Assembly: GCF_029360705.1 (NCBI RefSeq)
Contig: NZ_JARKMX010000014.1
Location: forward strand, 62,001-126,000
Source of the DNA: Paraflavitalea pollutisoli
Lineage (GTDB): Bacteria > Bacteroidota > Bacteroidia > Chitinophagales > Chitinophagaceae
Direction of reading: 5' to 3'
DNA: 64,000 bases
Below, piece after piece: positions 53,301 to 61,136 of this stretch. The notes beneath the pieces are model-generated. The model was given only the letters and a program-made list of their open reading frames with translations, was not told the DNA's origin and searched no databases. How positions within the stretch are numbered: the stretch's first letter is position 1; every line of letters begins with the position of its first letter. The position numbers were made by a program, and so were the translations under genes.

Positions 53301-56300
53301 GGCATTGTTGCGGATATAGCCGCGGCCACTCAGCGAACCGAAATGCAGCGTACCGGTCGGGAACTGTATGCCCTGGCAATCGACGCCATTGGCATCCAGC
53401 AACCAGTTGGCTTTCGCACTGCCCGCATTGGGCGACTCGAAACGGACACGCTGGTTACCGCTCCGCAGCTTGGAAATAAACGTGCCGGTAAACTCACTGT
53501 TGTCTCCCTGCAGGTGAAGTCCTGCATAGGTATTGCCATCGTGCTCCAGTGTACCATTACCCAGTAACCGACCTTTCAACGTGATGGCATTGACCGTTTC
53601 ATACATATAGCTGCGCTTGCCATCCACCACTTCAATGTCATTATAAAGGGTAGCATCGCCATTATCCGAATACAACGATCCGCCATTCAGGATGATCTTG
53701 CCGGTACCCAGTGGGCCGGATGTGGGCGCTGATGGTGCGCCGGTGCCGGTACCTGCAATCGCAATAGCATTCACCGGCGGCCATCCACCAGTGATACCAT
53801 TGATGATGGTATTGCCCGCGTAAGTATTGTTACCAGAAATATAAAGGAAACCAGGGCCCGTCTTCGTTAAACCACCGGCACCACTGATAGGCCCACTCAG
53901 CGTGATGCGGTTGCTGGTGATGGTATTAACCTGCAACTGATCGGTCAACACGATCGGCATGCTGAGGGTCTGGTTGCTGGTCGAACTGTTGACCAGGTCG
54001 TTCTTCAATACCAAGCTATTGCCGTCGATGGTATAGGCATTGGCGCCGGGCAGGAAATCGATGCGCGACGCCTGCAGGTTAGTAAGATCGTTGGTGATCA
54101 ATGTATCTTCCGAAGCTTTGAAAGCCAGTATGGCCGGATTCGCGGGCGCGGCCCCTTCCTCCCAATTTGCCGCCAACAGGAATGAATCGGTGGCCGCATT
54201 GTTCTTCCAGGTATATAGGCCCGCGCCGGGTACCCCAAATGCTTCGGGGGAATTGCTGCTCTCTTTGGTTTGTCCCACGGCGGAGATAACATAATAATAG
54301 GGCGATCCATTGACCAGATCATTGTCGGTGAAGCAAGTAGTCGCAACAGTATCGGTCACGGTGTAAGGCCCTCCGCTGACCGTACTGCGTTTGATGCGAT
54401 AGGTAACCGCACCCGCCGCTGCCGGCCAACTGAGCTGCAACTGTCCCTGTCCATGCACGACAACAGGTTTATCCGGTGTAGCCGGCGGCACCGAAGCAAA
54501 CACGACATTGGATGCACCGCTTTCCAAAGCACCGGCCATCGCAGTGACCACGTAATAGTTATTCACTTCCGGTACTGGTTGCGCATCGGTATAGGTAGTA
54601 CCGGTGATGCCGGATTGCAACACGGTAAAAGGTCCCGCTGCCGCTGTACCCCGCTTTACGACATAGCCACTCGCATTGGCCACCGCCGGCCAGCTGAGCG
54701 TGATCCTTGTTGCGTTCGTTACGGCCGCCGTTACACCCGCCGGAACTGCCGGTGCAGTGGCTGCTGTTGTCTTTATCACCAATACGGCTGCCCCCGTGTC
54801 GATCACATTGATCGCCTGCAGCAAGACCGTGGCCGTTCCCGGCGCTGCCGGCGTGCCACTGATCACCCCCGTCAGTGAATCGAGCGCCAGGCCTGCCGGC
54901 AAGCCAATAGCACGGAATTGCACGGGCTGCGGTGTTGCCGTGATCGTATACTGTAAAGCTGTACCTGCTACTCCATGGACCAGGGTGGAGCTGTTGATGA
55001 CAGGTCCACCAGACACCGTCGTATTGGTGATGGATACATGGCTGAACGTCGCCGTATTGAGTGCAGAGGTATTGTTGGATATCGTATACAATCCGATATA
55101 AGTATCAGTGGGCAGGTTCGTCAGGAACAAAGAATTGTTGGTCCAGTTGACCCCATCCTGCGAGTGAAAGGTGAAGACCCGGTGCCCCACTCTTTCGATC
55201 TTCAGCCACCAGGACGTTCGCGGACCATAATGCGTATAGCCCGCACCTGTATTGTAGCGCGAGTTGAGTGTACCATTGTTGTACAGGTTCATCGATACGA
55301 AATTCGCATTGGCTGCCAGCGACTCGCGGATCATAACACCCGTAGTAGCCGTACCCAGCGAATTGCCCTCTATCCGCGCCACGATGCTTACATCGCCCTG
55401 GACCGGCTTACCGGCGAACTGTATATTGGTACCGATCGCATTACCGGCTCCATTCAATTGCCAGCTTCCACTATTGTATGCTGCACTACCACCAATCCCT
55501 GTATTGCCGATGTCCACGCTGGTCAGGTAGTCGATCGGTGTCGTAGCCGGGTACACGATCGGTGGCGGCGCCACTGCAGTTGATGTATCAACAGATTTGA
55601 GGTACAGGAAAGACCAGGCGCCCTCGCCCACCAGCGTGCGCATGGAATCGGTATACGGCGTGGGAATGCCTTTGCGCAGCTGATAAGCACCCTTGATGAT
55701 ATTGTTGAAAGGTGACTGCCGGCGGAAGCCCGGAGGGATACCCCAGTTGGTATAATACGCGGAATAGCCACCAAAGGGTATGAAGCTCACCGTTTGGGGC
55801 GCCATGCTGTACTGGTGATACAGTTCCCCGATCGCCAGCAGGCGGTTGTCGAATTCAGCAAACAGGTCGATCCCCTGCTTCCAGGCCACTTCGGCGCTCC
55901 AGCCCAGGGCAGCTATCTGCACAAACCAATGATCATCGCGCCCCGCATCACCTACTTCGCCATTGGGCAGACTGTTGCGGAGGCCACCACCCGCATCCAT
56001 CCGATACACTTCCAGGGCCTCTTTCCAACGCACGGGATCATCGAGAAAAGCAGCAATGCCCAACGCGATCTCCAATTGAATGGCCCCCTTGTTATGATCC
56101 CGCAATACACCAGGCACCCACGAGGCGGGGTACAATACATTGGCGAAATATTGCTTGACGTGATTGGTATTGGTGGCCGTCCACCCCGGGTAAGTACCCC
56201 GCAGGATATCCGCGCCGGTGACGAAGTACGGCGCATAATCACCGATATCGAGCATGTTCTCCCCGCCACCCCAGGTGGTATTGGTCACTGCCCAGGCCTC

Positions 56301-56654
56301 GAGCATATCCGTGGCCTTACGGGCATAGGCCGTATCGCCCGTAAAGATCCACATGAAAGCCAGGTTGTGGATGGCGACCATATCGCTTTTCCATTGCTCG
56401 TTGTTGAGGTTGGGAACACGGCTCACAGTAGCAAATGGCCCCCGCATGGCATAGTTCAACTTTGACCGTCCATCGTTGGCCAGCGCAGCATAACCCGTAG
56501 CCCAGGGCTCTCGGGTGATATTGCTTTTCAACAGGTCGAGATCGGAACGGGTGAAAGGTATACCGGGATGCGTAAAACGCTGGGAGAATACTATCAGCGG
56601 ACATAGTAACGTCACAAGCAGCAGGCAGCGGCCTGCGGACAGGATAAACCTCAT
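50313..56654 (-). CDS. Giant multidomain alginate-lyase-fold protein with type IX secretion tail
   Basis: 2113 residues, no internal stop. Approximate order: signal peptide 1-24; alginate-lyase toroid 25-355 (GDAGRDDHWFVQIAALGW); DUF1349-like sandwich 370-545; Ig-like (GLPAGLALDSLTGVISGTPA) 550-630; two fibronectin-type modules 638-808; autotransporter-associated beta-strand repeat region 815-1325 (GPISGAGGLTKTGPGFLYISG, NTYAGNTIING, HNYGGNTTIKGG); second Ig-like 1335-1411; fibronectin-type 1415-1495; LamG 1502-1705; two CBM3-type cellulose-binding modules 1708-1865 and 1868-2011 (each with RYWFT near its start and SDDHS near its end); type IX tail 2038-2113. It probably anchors or holds the enzyme on plant cell-wall material. 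Boundaries are by eye. Confidence 0.85.
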   Translation of the reverse strand: MRFILSAGRCLLLVTLLCPLIVFSQRFTHPGIPFTRSDLDLLKSNITREPWATGYAALANDGRSKLNYAMRGPFATVSRVPNLNNEQWKSDMVAIHNLAFMWIFTGDTAYARKATDMLEAWAVTNTTWGGGENMLDIGDYAPYFVTGADILRGTYPGWTATNTNHVKQYFANVLYPASWVPGVLRDHNKGAIQLEIALGIAAFLDDPVRWKEALEVYRMDAGGGLRNSLPNGEVGDAGRDDHWFVQIAALGWSAEVAWKQGIDLFAEFDNRLLAIGELYHQYSMAPQTVSFIPFGGYSAYYTNWGIPPGFRRQSPFNNIIKGAYQLRKGIPTPYTDSMRTLVGEGAWSFLYLKSVDTSTAVAPPPIVYPATTPIDYLTSVDIGNTGIGGSAAYNSGSWQLNGAGNAIGTNIQFAGKPVQGDVSIVARIEGNSLGTATTGVMIRESLAANANFVSMNLYNNGTLNSRYNTGAGYTHYGPRTSWWLKIERVGHRVFTFHSQDGVNWTNNSLFLTNLPTDTYIGLYTISNNTSALNTATFSHVSITNTTVSGGPVINSSTLVHGVAGTALQYTITATPQPVQFRAIGLPAGLALDSLTGVISGTPAAPGTATVLLQAINVIDTGAAVLVIKTTAATAPAVPAGVTAAVTNATRITLSWPAVANASGYVVKRGTAAAGPFTVLQSGITGTTYTDAQPVPEVNNYYVVTAMAGALESGASNVVFASVPPATPDKPVVVHGQGQLQLSWPAAAGAVTYRIKRSTVSGGPYTVTDTVATTCFTDNDLVNGSPYYYVISAVGQTKESSNSPEAFGVPGAGLYTWKNNAATDSFLLAANWEEGAAPANPAILAFKASEDTLITNDLTNLQASRIDFLPGANAYTIDGNSLVLKNDLVNSSTSNQTLSMPIVLTDQLQVNTITSNRITLSGPISGAGGLTKTGPGFLYISGNNTYAGNTIINGITGGWPPVNAIAIAGTGTGAPSAPTSGPLGTGKIILNGGSLYSDNGDATLYNDIEVVDGKRSYMYETVNAITLKGRLLGNGTLEHDGNTYAGLHLQGDNSEFTGTFISKLRSGNQRVRFESPNAGSAKANWLLDANGVDCQGIQFPTGTLHFGSLSGRGYIRNNAGGSPVISIGALNTNTVFGGTIVNFVHVEKVGTGTLSFSGNHNYGGNTTIKGGKFLLINNPVNGTFISPVIVEKGSFGGNGRSTAAVTVGTVNGIGAVLEPGNEGVGNILIGALTMKGDATLAIEVNPAGGSDTIKATSVNLTGARLQVTAINSQAMATGTSFMIVQNTGVAAVNGVFAGLPELAPVTINGYHFRISYLGGTGNDIVLLDERTMSTAITSARVDTTLTGKNYSYAITALNTPNRFGATPLPVGLTIDTITGIISGVPADAGDYVITLTASNDTASATGSLRLTIQSTSISDLLVASGDAKTIVEWSPIYGMRYEVRRASAATGPFSLVTTTNASRYIDSPVVNGNTYFYTVRAIDSSAQYAVSAAVEATPGLNQYGYWAFDEAGGGRGIDGWGAKHATLAATATRGSGYHGKGLVLDGTANSYASLPAGVVSGLNDFSLTTWIRIDALSSWMRIFDFGNGSATNMFLTLQAAVVNGQSTVRYAIKNNNSAEQQLSVNRTLPLHTWMHIAITQSGNEAKLYIDGVLVATNSNMTLRPAAMGNTPINYLGKSQYNDPLFRGAIDEFKLFNRALSGVEINTAMERKLHLLVEHLDGDHAQPGNNSIRPYLRIVNQDSVAIPYAGLTARYWFTPEQYAGIQTWIDYAVLGSNVKANYVPLTAPRMGALGYVEYRFDAAAGQLVAGGYSGAIQSRFANSNWAVLNESDDHSYTPATAYTPNNKVTLYYNGKLMWGEEPALVTPVTAVKAYTQTVNSGSSTISTWLQLRNEGNVPVNYGDLRVRYWFTSGDSTALNYWTDYAALGSGAIAGRIKNIGGGVAGADHYLELQVNPAKGLLYPLSNTGNIQFRVAKSNWSVLDQSDDHSFLPVVSLTLSDKVTVYYKERLIWGVEPGQTLLTGARTTTPATVQEDIAATRIGLYPNPATDRLVVSMGRLDPKAMLEIRTIQGQLLKTQLLTQAVQVISLDGLPAGIYHVQVRNGSVLITKRLVKL

Positions 56655-56684
56655 ATGGCAATTTTTAGTCGTTGGTTAGAACAC

Positions 56685-56692
56685 TAAAAATA
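56685..56692 (-). promoter_or_regulatory. Possible -7 element for the giant lyase gene
   Basis: On the minus strand this reads TATTTTTA, one base off TAnnTTTG. It lies 30 bases before the start at 56654, in the 129-base gap after the GH97 gene. Confidence 0.35.
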
Positions 56693-56783
56693 ACCAGGAG
56701 GCAACGTCCAGACGGGGGTAAAAGCAGCCAAATAAGGGGGATAAATAAGCTATCGGGCCATCACCGGCAGCTGCACCGGAACG

Positions 56784-58577
56784 TTACCGGAAAATGATCG
56801 CCTGGCCGCCCTTCGCTTTGATGGCCACCGGTAGCTTATCACCACGGCGTACGGTCAGCGTTCGCTTACGGATACCGCTCTGTGCATCATCTTCATAGAT
56901 GGTGGCCGTATAGGTCTTACCCTTCCCCAGGAAATCGCAACGGATCTCACCGGCCCAATCAGCCGGTCCCGCCACATTGCCCATAAACCAGGTATCACCA
57001 CTACGCCGCGCGACCGCCACATACTGCCCGATCTCACCGGCCAGGTAATGCGACTCGTCCCACACCGTCGGTACATATTTGAAGAATTCGATCTCGTCGG
57101 TATTGGTATAATCCAACGGCTTGCCATACCAGAAGATGGACTGCAGCGGACTGAAATATACCACCGTCAGTGCGAGCTGTTGCGCTTTGCTCACTTTGAT
57201 GTTCTTACTGAAGCTATTCGTGGGATTGGGAAAACAAAACGTAAAATCTGCCGGCCCCGCCAGGAACCGGCTAAACGGCAATACAGTATTGTGAAAAGCA
57301 TCCGGACTGTTCTCATCACCCCGTATGCCCTCCTGCGTCAACAAGGCAGGGTAAATACGGCTCAGTCCTGTTGGTTTGTAGTTGTCATGGATATTGAGCA
57401 CAAAGCCGTGGTCTTGTGTTTTTTTCATCGCCTGCGCCAGCCATTGTATACCTTGTTGTGATACCCCATCTACAAAACCAAACTTCAACCCGGCTACCCC
57501 CCATTTTTTATACAAGGGTAAGATCGAATCCAGTTGGGCCTTCAATCCTACATAGTTCACATACAGGATCACCCCAATGCCTTTTTGCTTACCGTAATCG
57601 ATCACCCGCTGCATGTCGATGGCGTCGATCGGTTGGGTAGGATCGGAACTGCCCCGGAACTCCGCACCATACCAACCCGCATCGTACATAATGTATTGAA
57701 AGTTATTGGTCGCCGCAAAGTCGATGCATTCCAGGCCAGCCTGTGTGGTCAATTGAGCACGGATCAGCTTACCAGGTTTGATCCAGTCCATGTTGTTCGA
57801 GACAACCGGCTCCGACAATTTCAAATACAGGTCACTGCTGGCCTGCAACCCGATGGCCGAATTGGCCACGCTGATCGTACGCCAGGGTGTGCGGAAGGTA
57901 GTATTATACCGAACCACACTGTCCTTGGTGAACGCGATGCCAAGGGTATGTTTTCCGGCCTTCTTCAACTCAGCCTTGGTATAATCCTCATTATTAGCCT
58001 CGCCAATACTCAGGTAATGCTTTCCCGATACGATGGTCGTTGGCAGGTCCGAACTACGTACCAAAGTGTCGATCGCCGTAGGAGTAAACACCGACTCATG
58101 GTTGTATTGGTACAAGGTAAATGCCGATGGTAGCTGGAAAGTAGTTTCCTCCTTCCCGATCCGCCATTCACTACCGGGCGGCGTCAGGACCTCATACCGG
58201 AAAGCTACATTGCCGTCAAACACCCGGAACACCAGGCGGAAACCAATGCCACTGTCGTCACACTCCATTATCAATTGCTGGTAGTGATTGTTAACCACCG
58301 CCCGTTCTCCCAGCGGCCAGTTAAATTGACTGCGCACTTTGAGCATGTGGCTTTTTATGACCGTTACCTGCCGGCCGATCACCCCCGCCTGGGTTTGCAA
58401 GCCCAGGGCAGACCAATCCACGACAGTAGCCCCCCGGAACAATACCCGGTAGACCAATTGCCCGTCATGCCGGGGATCGATCTCTGCTACCGTTTGTTTA
58501 TCCGGCGAGGCGACCCGCAACTGACCATAACTATTTACAACACACAACAAGGCTATAAAAACAAGAACAACACGCAT
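56784..58577 (-). CDS. Glycoside hydrolase family 97
   Basis: A 597-residue exported enzyme from the ATG at 58577. The in-frame ATG at 58619 would lie inside the upstream gene, and 58577 gives the signal peptide (MRVVLVFIALLCVVNSYGQ). The GH97 layout is visible: an N-terminal beta-supersandwich (LRVASPDKQTVAEID, GIGFRLVFRVFDGNVAFRYE), then the TIM barrel (FQYIMYDAGWYGAEF, GVILYVNY, GLKFGFVDGVSQ, LNIHDNYKPTGLSR, LLTQEGIRGDE), and a C-terminal sandwich. Members are alpha-glucosidases or alpha-galactosidases; which applies cannot be decided by eye. It lies 4 bases after the GH43 gene. Confidence 0.93.
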   Translation of the reverse strand: MRVVLVFIALLCVVNSYGQLRVASPDKQTVAEIDPRHDGQLVYRVLFRGATVVDWSALGLQTQAGVIGRQVTVIKSHMLKVRSQFNWPLGERAVVNNHYQQLIMECDDSGIGFRLVFRVFDGNVAFRYEVLTPPGSEWRIGKEETTFQLPSAFTLYQYNHESVFTPTAIDTLVRSSDLPTTIVSGKHYLSIGEANNEDYTKAELKKAGKHTLGIAFTKDSVVRYNTTFRTPWRTISVANSAIGLQASSDLYLKLSEPVVSNNMDWIKPGKLIRAQLTTQAGLECIDFAATNNFQYIMYDAGWYGAEFRGSSDPTQPIDAIDMQRVIDYGKQKGIGVILYVNYVGLKAQLDSILPLYKKWGVAGLKFGFVDGVSQQGIQWLAQAMKKTQDHGFVLNIHDNYKPTGLSRIYPALLTQEGIRGDENSPDAFHNTVLPFSRFLAGPADFTFCFPNPTNSFSKNIKVSKAQQLALTVVYFSPLQSIFWYGKPLDYTNTDEIEFFKYVPTVWDESHYLAGEIGQYVAVARRSGDTWFMGNVAGPADWAGEIRCDFLGKGKTYTATIYEDDAQSGIRKRTLTVRRGDKLPVAIKAKGGQAIIFR

Positions 58578-58581
58578 ACAA

Positions 58582-59595
58582 TTATTTCGCTTTAGTCGTA
58601 TCTGCCGGCTTCCACACACCGGTCTTCACATTCACTTGAAAAGGCTTGGGTTCGGGCAACCACAGTTTACCATCACCGATCTCCACAGGCATCCACAAAT
58701 AACGGGAATCCCATTGAGTAGCAGGTCTCCATTGGTCTCCCATATAGAGGATCGTCGTATCCTTCGATCCGGCGACTTTGAACAACATGGTCGATTGGGA
58801 ACCCCAGGTATTCGATTCGGGTGGCGCAATATCCTTAAACTCGGACCACGGCCCTGCCAGCGATGTAGCCGTAGCATATTTATTTGGATTGGGTCGCCAG
58901 CCGGTCAGGGCCGAGCCGATCGCATAATACAACCCTTTGTAATGCACGATGGCGCCACCTTCCAGCGGAGATTTAATGAAACTTATTTCCTTCACCACAT
59001 CCAGGTAATCAGCCGACAAACCCGCGATATAAAACCCTTTCGAGGGACGGCTTTCAAACACGAGATAAGGCGTACCATCATCATCGATAAACTGGCCAAT
59101 ATCACGGCTCTCATAACCCAGCGGACGGAAACTCTTTACATAGACAAATGGTCCTTCCGGTCTTTTGCTGGTGGCCACCCCTACCCGGGCCAATTTATAG
59201 GGCCGGTCATCGAGGTGAAAATACATGACATAGGTCTTCGACGATTTATTGTAGAAAACCTTCGGACGCTCCAGTACCCAACGGGGGCCCAGTTGCTCGG
59301 GATCGGTCAACTGCAAAGCATTGCCTTTGAAGGTCCAGTTGGTAAGGTCTTTGGAAGCATAACAACTTACATAGCGGTAATTGGTATCCTGCCCGCGCGA
59401 CCGTTGCTCGCCATACCAATAATAAGTATTACCAAGTTTGATGATACCGCCACCATGCGCCTGGATATGATTGCCCTGTTGATCGGGCCATACCCCACCG
59501 GGTTGGATGACGTTTTTATGTTGTGCCAACACATGGCCCGACGAAAACAGGCAGATGGTCAGCAATAAGTGTACAGAGATCCGGGAGATTTTCAT
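58582..59595 (-). CDS. Glycoside hydrolase family 43
   Basis: A 337-residue exported enzyme. The ATG at 59595 begins the signal peptide (MKISRISVHLLLTICLFSSG); 59601 would add two residues. The N-terminal core (WPDQQGNHIQAHGGGIIKLG, YYWYGEQ) is typical of one GH43 branch, followed by SCYASKDLTNWTFKGN, a DIGQFIDDDGTPYLVFE blade and a late SQSTMLFKVAG segment. The five-bladed propeller enzymes of this family remove arabinose, xylose or galactose residues from side chains. It lies 4 bases before GH97 and 43 bases after GH28. Confidence 0.9.
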   Translation of the reverse strand: MKISRISVHLLLTICLFSSGHVLAQHKNVIQPGGVWPDQQGNHIQAHGGGIIKLGNTYYWYGEQRSRGQDTNYRYVSCYASKDLTNWTFKGNALQLTDPEQLGPRWVLERPKVFYNKSSKTYVMYFHLDDRPYKLARVGVATSKRPEGPFVYVKSFRPLGYESRDIGQFIDDDGTPYLVFESRPSKGFYIAGLSADYLDVVKEISFIKSPLEGGAIVHYKGLYYAIGSALTGWRPNPNKYATATSLAGPWSEFKDIAPPESNTWGSQSTMLFKVAGSKDTTILYMGDQWRPATQWDSRYLWMPVEIGDGKLWLPEPKPFQVNVKTGVWKPADTTKAK

Positions 59596-59644
59596 GTGCA
59601 ATCATTTAAGGAGGCTTCGAAGCTAGCAATAAATACCATTAAAA

Positions 59645-61039
59645 CTAATTAAAGACCACACCGTGAGCATGTGGCCCCACCCGCAGGTTGATGCCGGCAG
59701 CATGGGTGACCCGCTTACCATTTACCCGCAGGTTCTCAAACCGCACCCCCTCTACGGTATGTCCTGCATCCAACCCGTCGATCACTGGCATGGTGCTGTT
59801 ACTGCCCTGGTAGAAAATATTCCTAAAAGAGATGTCCCGCACCCCACGGCCCGGTCCCGTATTGTATTTCTCATTGTACACGACCCGGATATTGAGCAAC
59901 TGTCCTTCCTCGAAATCGTCTACATACACATTTTCAAAGTTGATATTGCGCACCAGGTTGGCATCGCCACAGGTAATCGCCATACATCCCTGGTAATTGG
60001 GATCGTCTTCATCCTGCTCCAGGATATAGAGGTTCCGGAATACCATATTCTCCAGCGTATCACCGGCATGCGTGGTATTGCCATGAATCCCGATATTGAT
60101 GGGATGGGCTACGTCGGCCCATAAGGTCGCATTGGTTATTGCATAATTCCGTGCATTGCCAAAAAACTTCCAGCGGTGACCATAGATAGCAATACAATCA
60201 TCCGAATTGCGCATAAAGATGTCGTCGATGCGCACATCCGAACAACTCATCAGGTCGATGCCGTCGCTCCAGCCCTGGCAACTGAACGAGGTGATATTAC
60301 GGATCGTCAGCCCCCGCGAACCGCCGCCATAGATCGTGTAATGGCGTGGGTTGATAAAATTGATACCATTCACCTCCACACTGTCCGAATGGGTGATGAC
60401 CACGCCTTCCTGTGGCTGGTCGATAATGCCCCGCCCCAGGATACGCACATTCTTTACACTGTCACAGACCAGCATGCCACGCAGCACGGCGCTGCCATGT
60501 ATATAGACCGTTTTACCCGAGGGAATACGGAAGGTCTTGCGCACCGTATCCTTCGGCAGGTGCAAACCAGGACCATAATAGATCACGTTGGGGTCATTCG
60601 CAGCAGGCCTGGATGATTCAATTTCCTTGGCAAACACATGCAGGTTGCACCGTTTGTCGCCGTTGAATTCCACCGATAACTTTTTTGGAGAGGGCAGCGT
60701 AAACCGGATCGTGTTGCCCTCTATGACCGGGCGTACCCCCTGCACTTCGGGTCTTATCTTCACGCTTTGTACCTGGTCATTGTTCTTGCGCACCATCACT
60801 TCTACCGGCCCCTTCATATCGAAGTAGACCATCGAAGCCTCCTGCACTTTATCGAGGTCTACTTTTACCTTGTATTCAAAGAGATCCTGCCATACACCAC
60901 CGGGGGTACGCACCCGCACGGTATAGTCATCGTTGTGCATGGAATAGACGACAGCCTGCGGTGGCGGGTACACCACCAGCTCCTGCGCAGCGATTGACTG
61001 CACACCGCAGAGCAAATAGAAAAAAAGAAATATTCTCAT
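59645..61039 (-). CDS. GH28-like right-handed beta-helix glycosidase (polygalacturonase-like)
   Basis: A 464-residue exported protein with a signal peptide at about 1-18 (ending SIAAQ). Residues 20-150 form an N-terminal beta domain, then a parallel beta-helix with repeated VRILGRGII / LTIRNITSFSC / VRIDDIFMRN turns. The GH28 catalytic landmarks are recognisable in changed form: SDGIDL (for NTDG), SDDCIAIYG (DD) and NIGIHGN (G-x-HG); the final RIK is less clear (LNIRVVYN). GH28 enzymes cut galacturonan or rhamnogalacturonan; the dextranase-like N-terminal domain leaves room for another beta-helix family. Confidence 0.8.
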   Translation of the reverse strand: MRIFLFFYLLCGVQSIAAQELVVYPPPQAVVYSMHNDDYTVRVRTPGGVWQDLFEYKVKVDLDKVQEASMVYFDMKGPVEVMVRKNNDQVQSVKIRPEVQGVRPVIEGNTIRFTLPSPKKLSVEFNGDKRCNLHVFAKEIESSRPAANDPNVIYYGPGLHLPKDTVRKTFRIPSGKTVYIHGSAVLRGMLVCDSVKNVRILGRGIIDQPQEGVVITHSDSVEVNGINFINPRHYTIYGGGSRGLTIRNITSFSCQGWSDGIDLMSCSDVRIDDIFMRNSDDCIAIYGHRWKFFGNARNYAITNATLWADVAHPINIGIHGNTTHAGDTLENMVFRNLYILEQDEDDPNYQGCMAITCGDANLVRNINFENVYVDDFEEGQLLNIRVVYNEKYNTGPGRGVRDISFRNIFYQGSNSTMPVIDGLDAGHTVEGVRFENLRVNGKRVTHAAGINLRVGPHAHGVVFN

Positions 61040-61071
61040 AGTTTTACGAATAGAATACGCCCCATTGGCGG

Positions 61072-61133
61072 GGCAACAAGGAGAGGTTGGCCTGGTAGCC
61101 TACCTCCCCTCAATGCCTCGATGCCTTGTTGCC
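61072..61133. repeat. Inverted repeat in the susD-GH28 gap
   Basis: GGCAACAAGG at 61072-61081 and CCTTGTTGCC at 61124-61133 are exact complements. Between them GAGAGGTTGGC and a partly matching AGCCTACCTC can form an inner stem. It may act as a processing or partial termination site that sets susCD expression above that of the enzymes (inference). Confidence 0.45.
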
Positions 61134-61134
61134 T
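61108..61134 (-). repeat. Dispersed intergenic repeat copy 2
   Basis: On the minus strand this begins AGGCAACAAGGCA and matches the element at 5091-5117 in 24 of 27 positions. It starts 2 bases after the susD stop codon. Confidence 0.6.
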
Positions 61135-61136
61135 TC

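Noticed and set aside
50313-56654. Possibility that the 2113-codon gene is two genes fused by error
   Set aside because: The frame is continuous, there is one signal peptide and one type IX tail, and domain order is typical of large secreted proteins.
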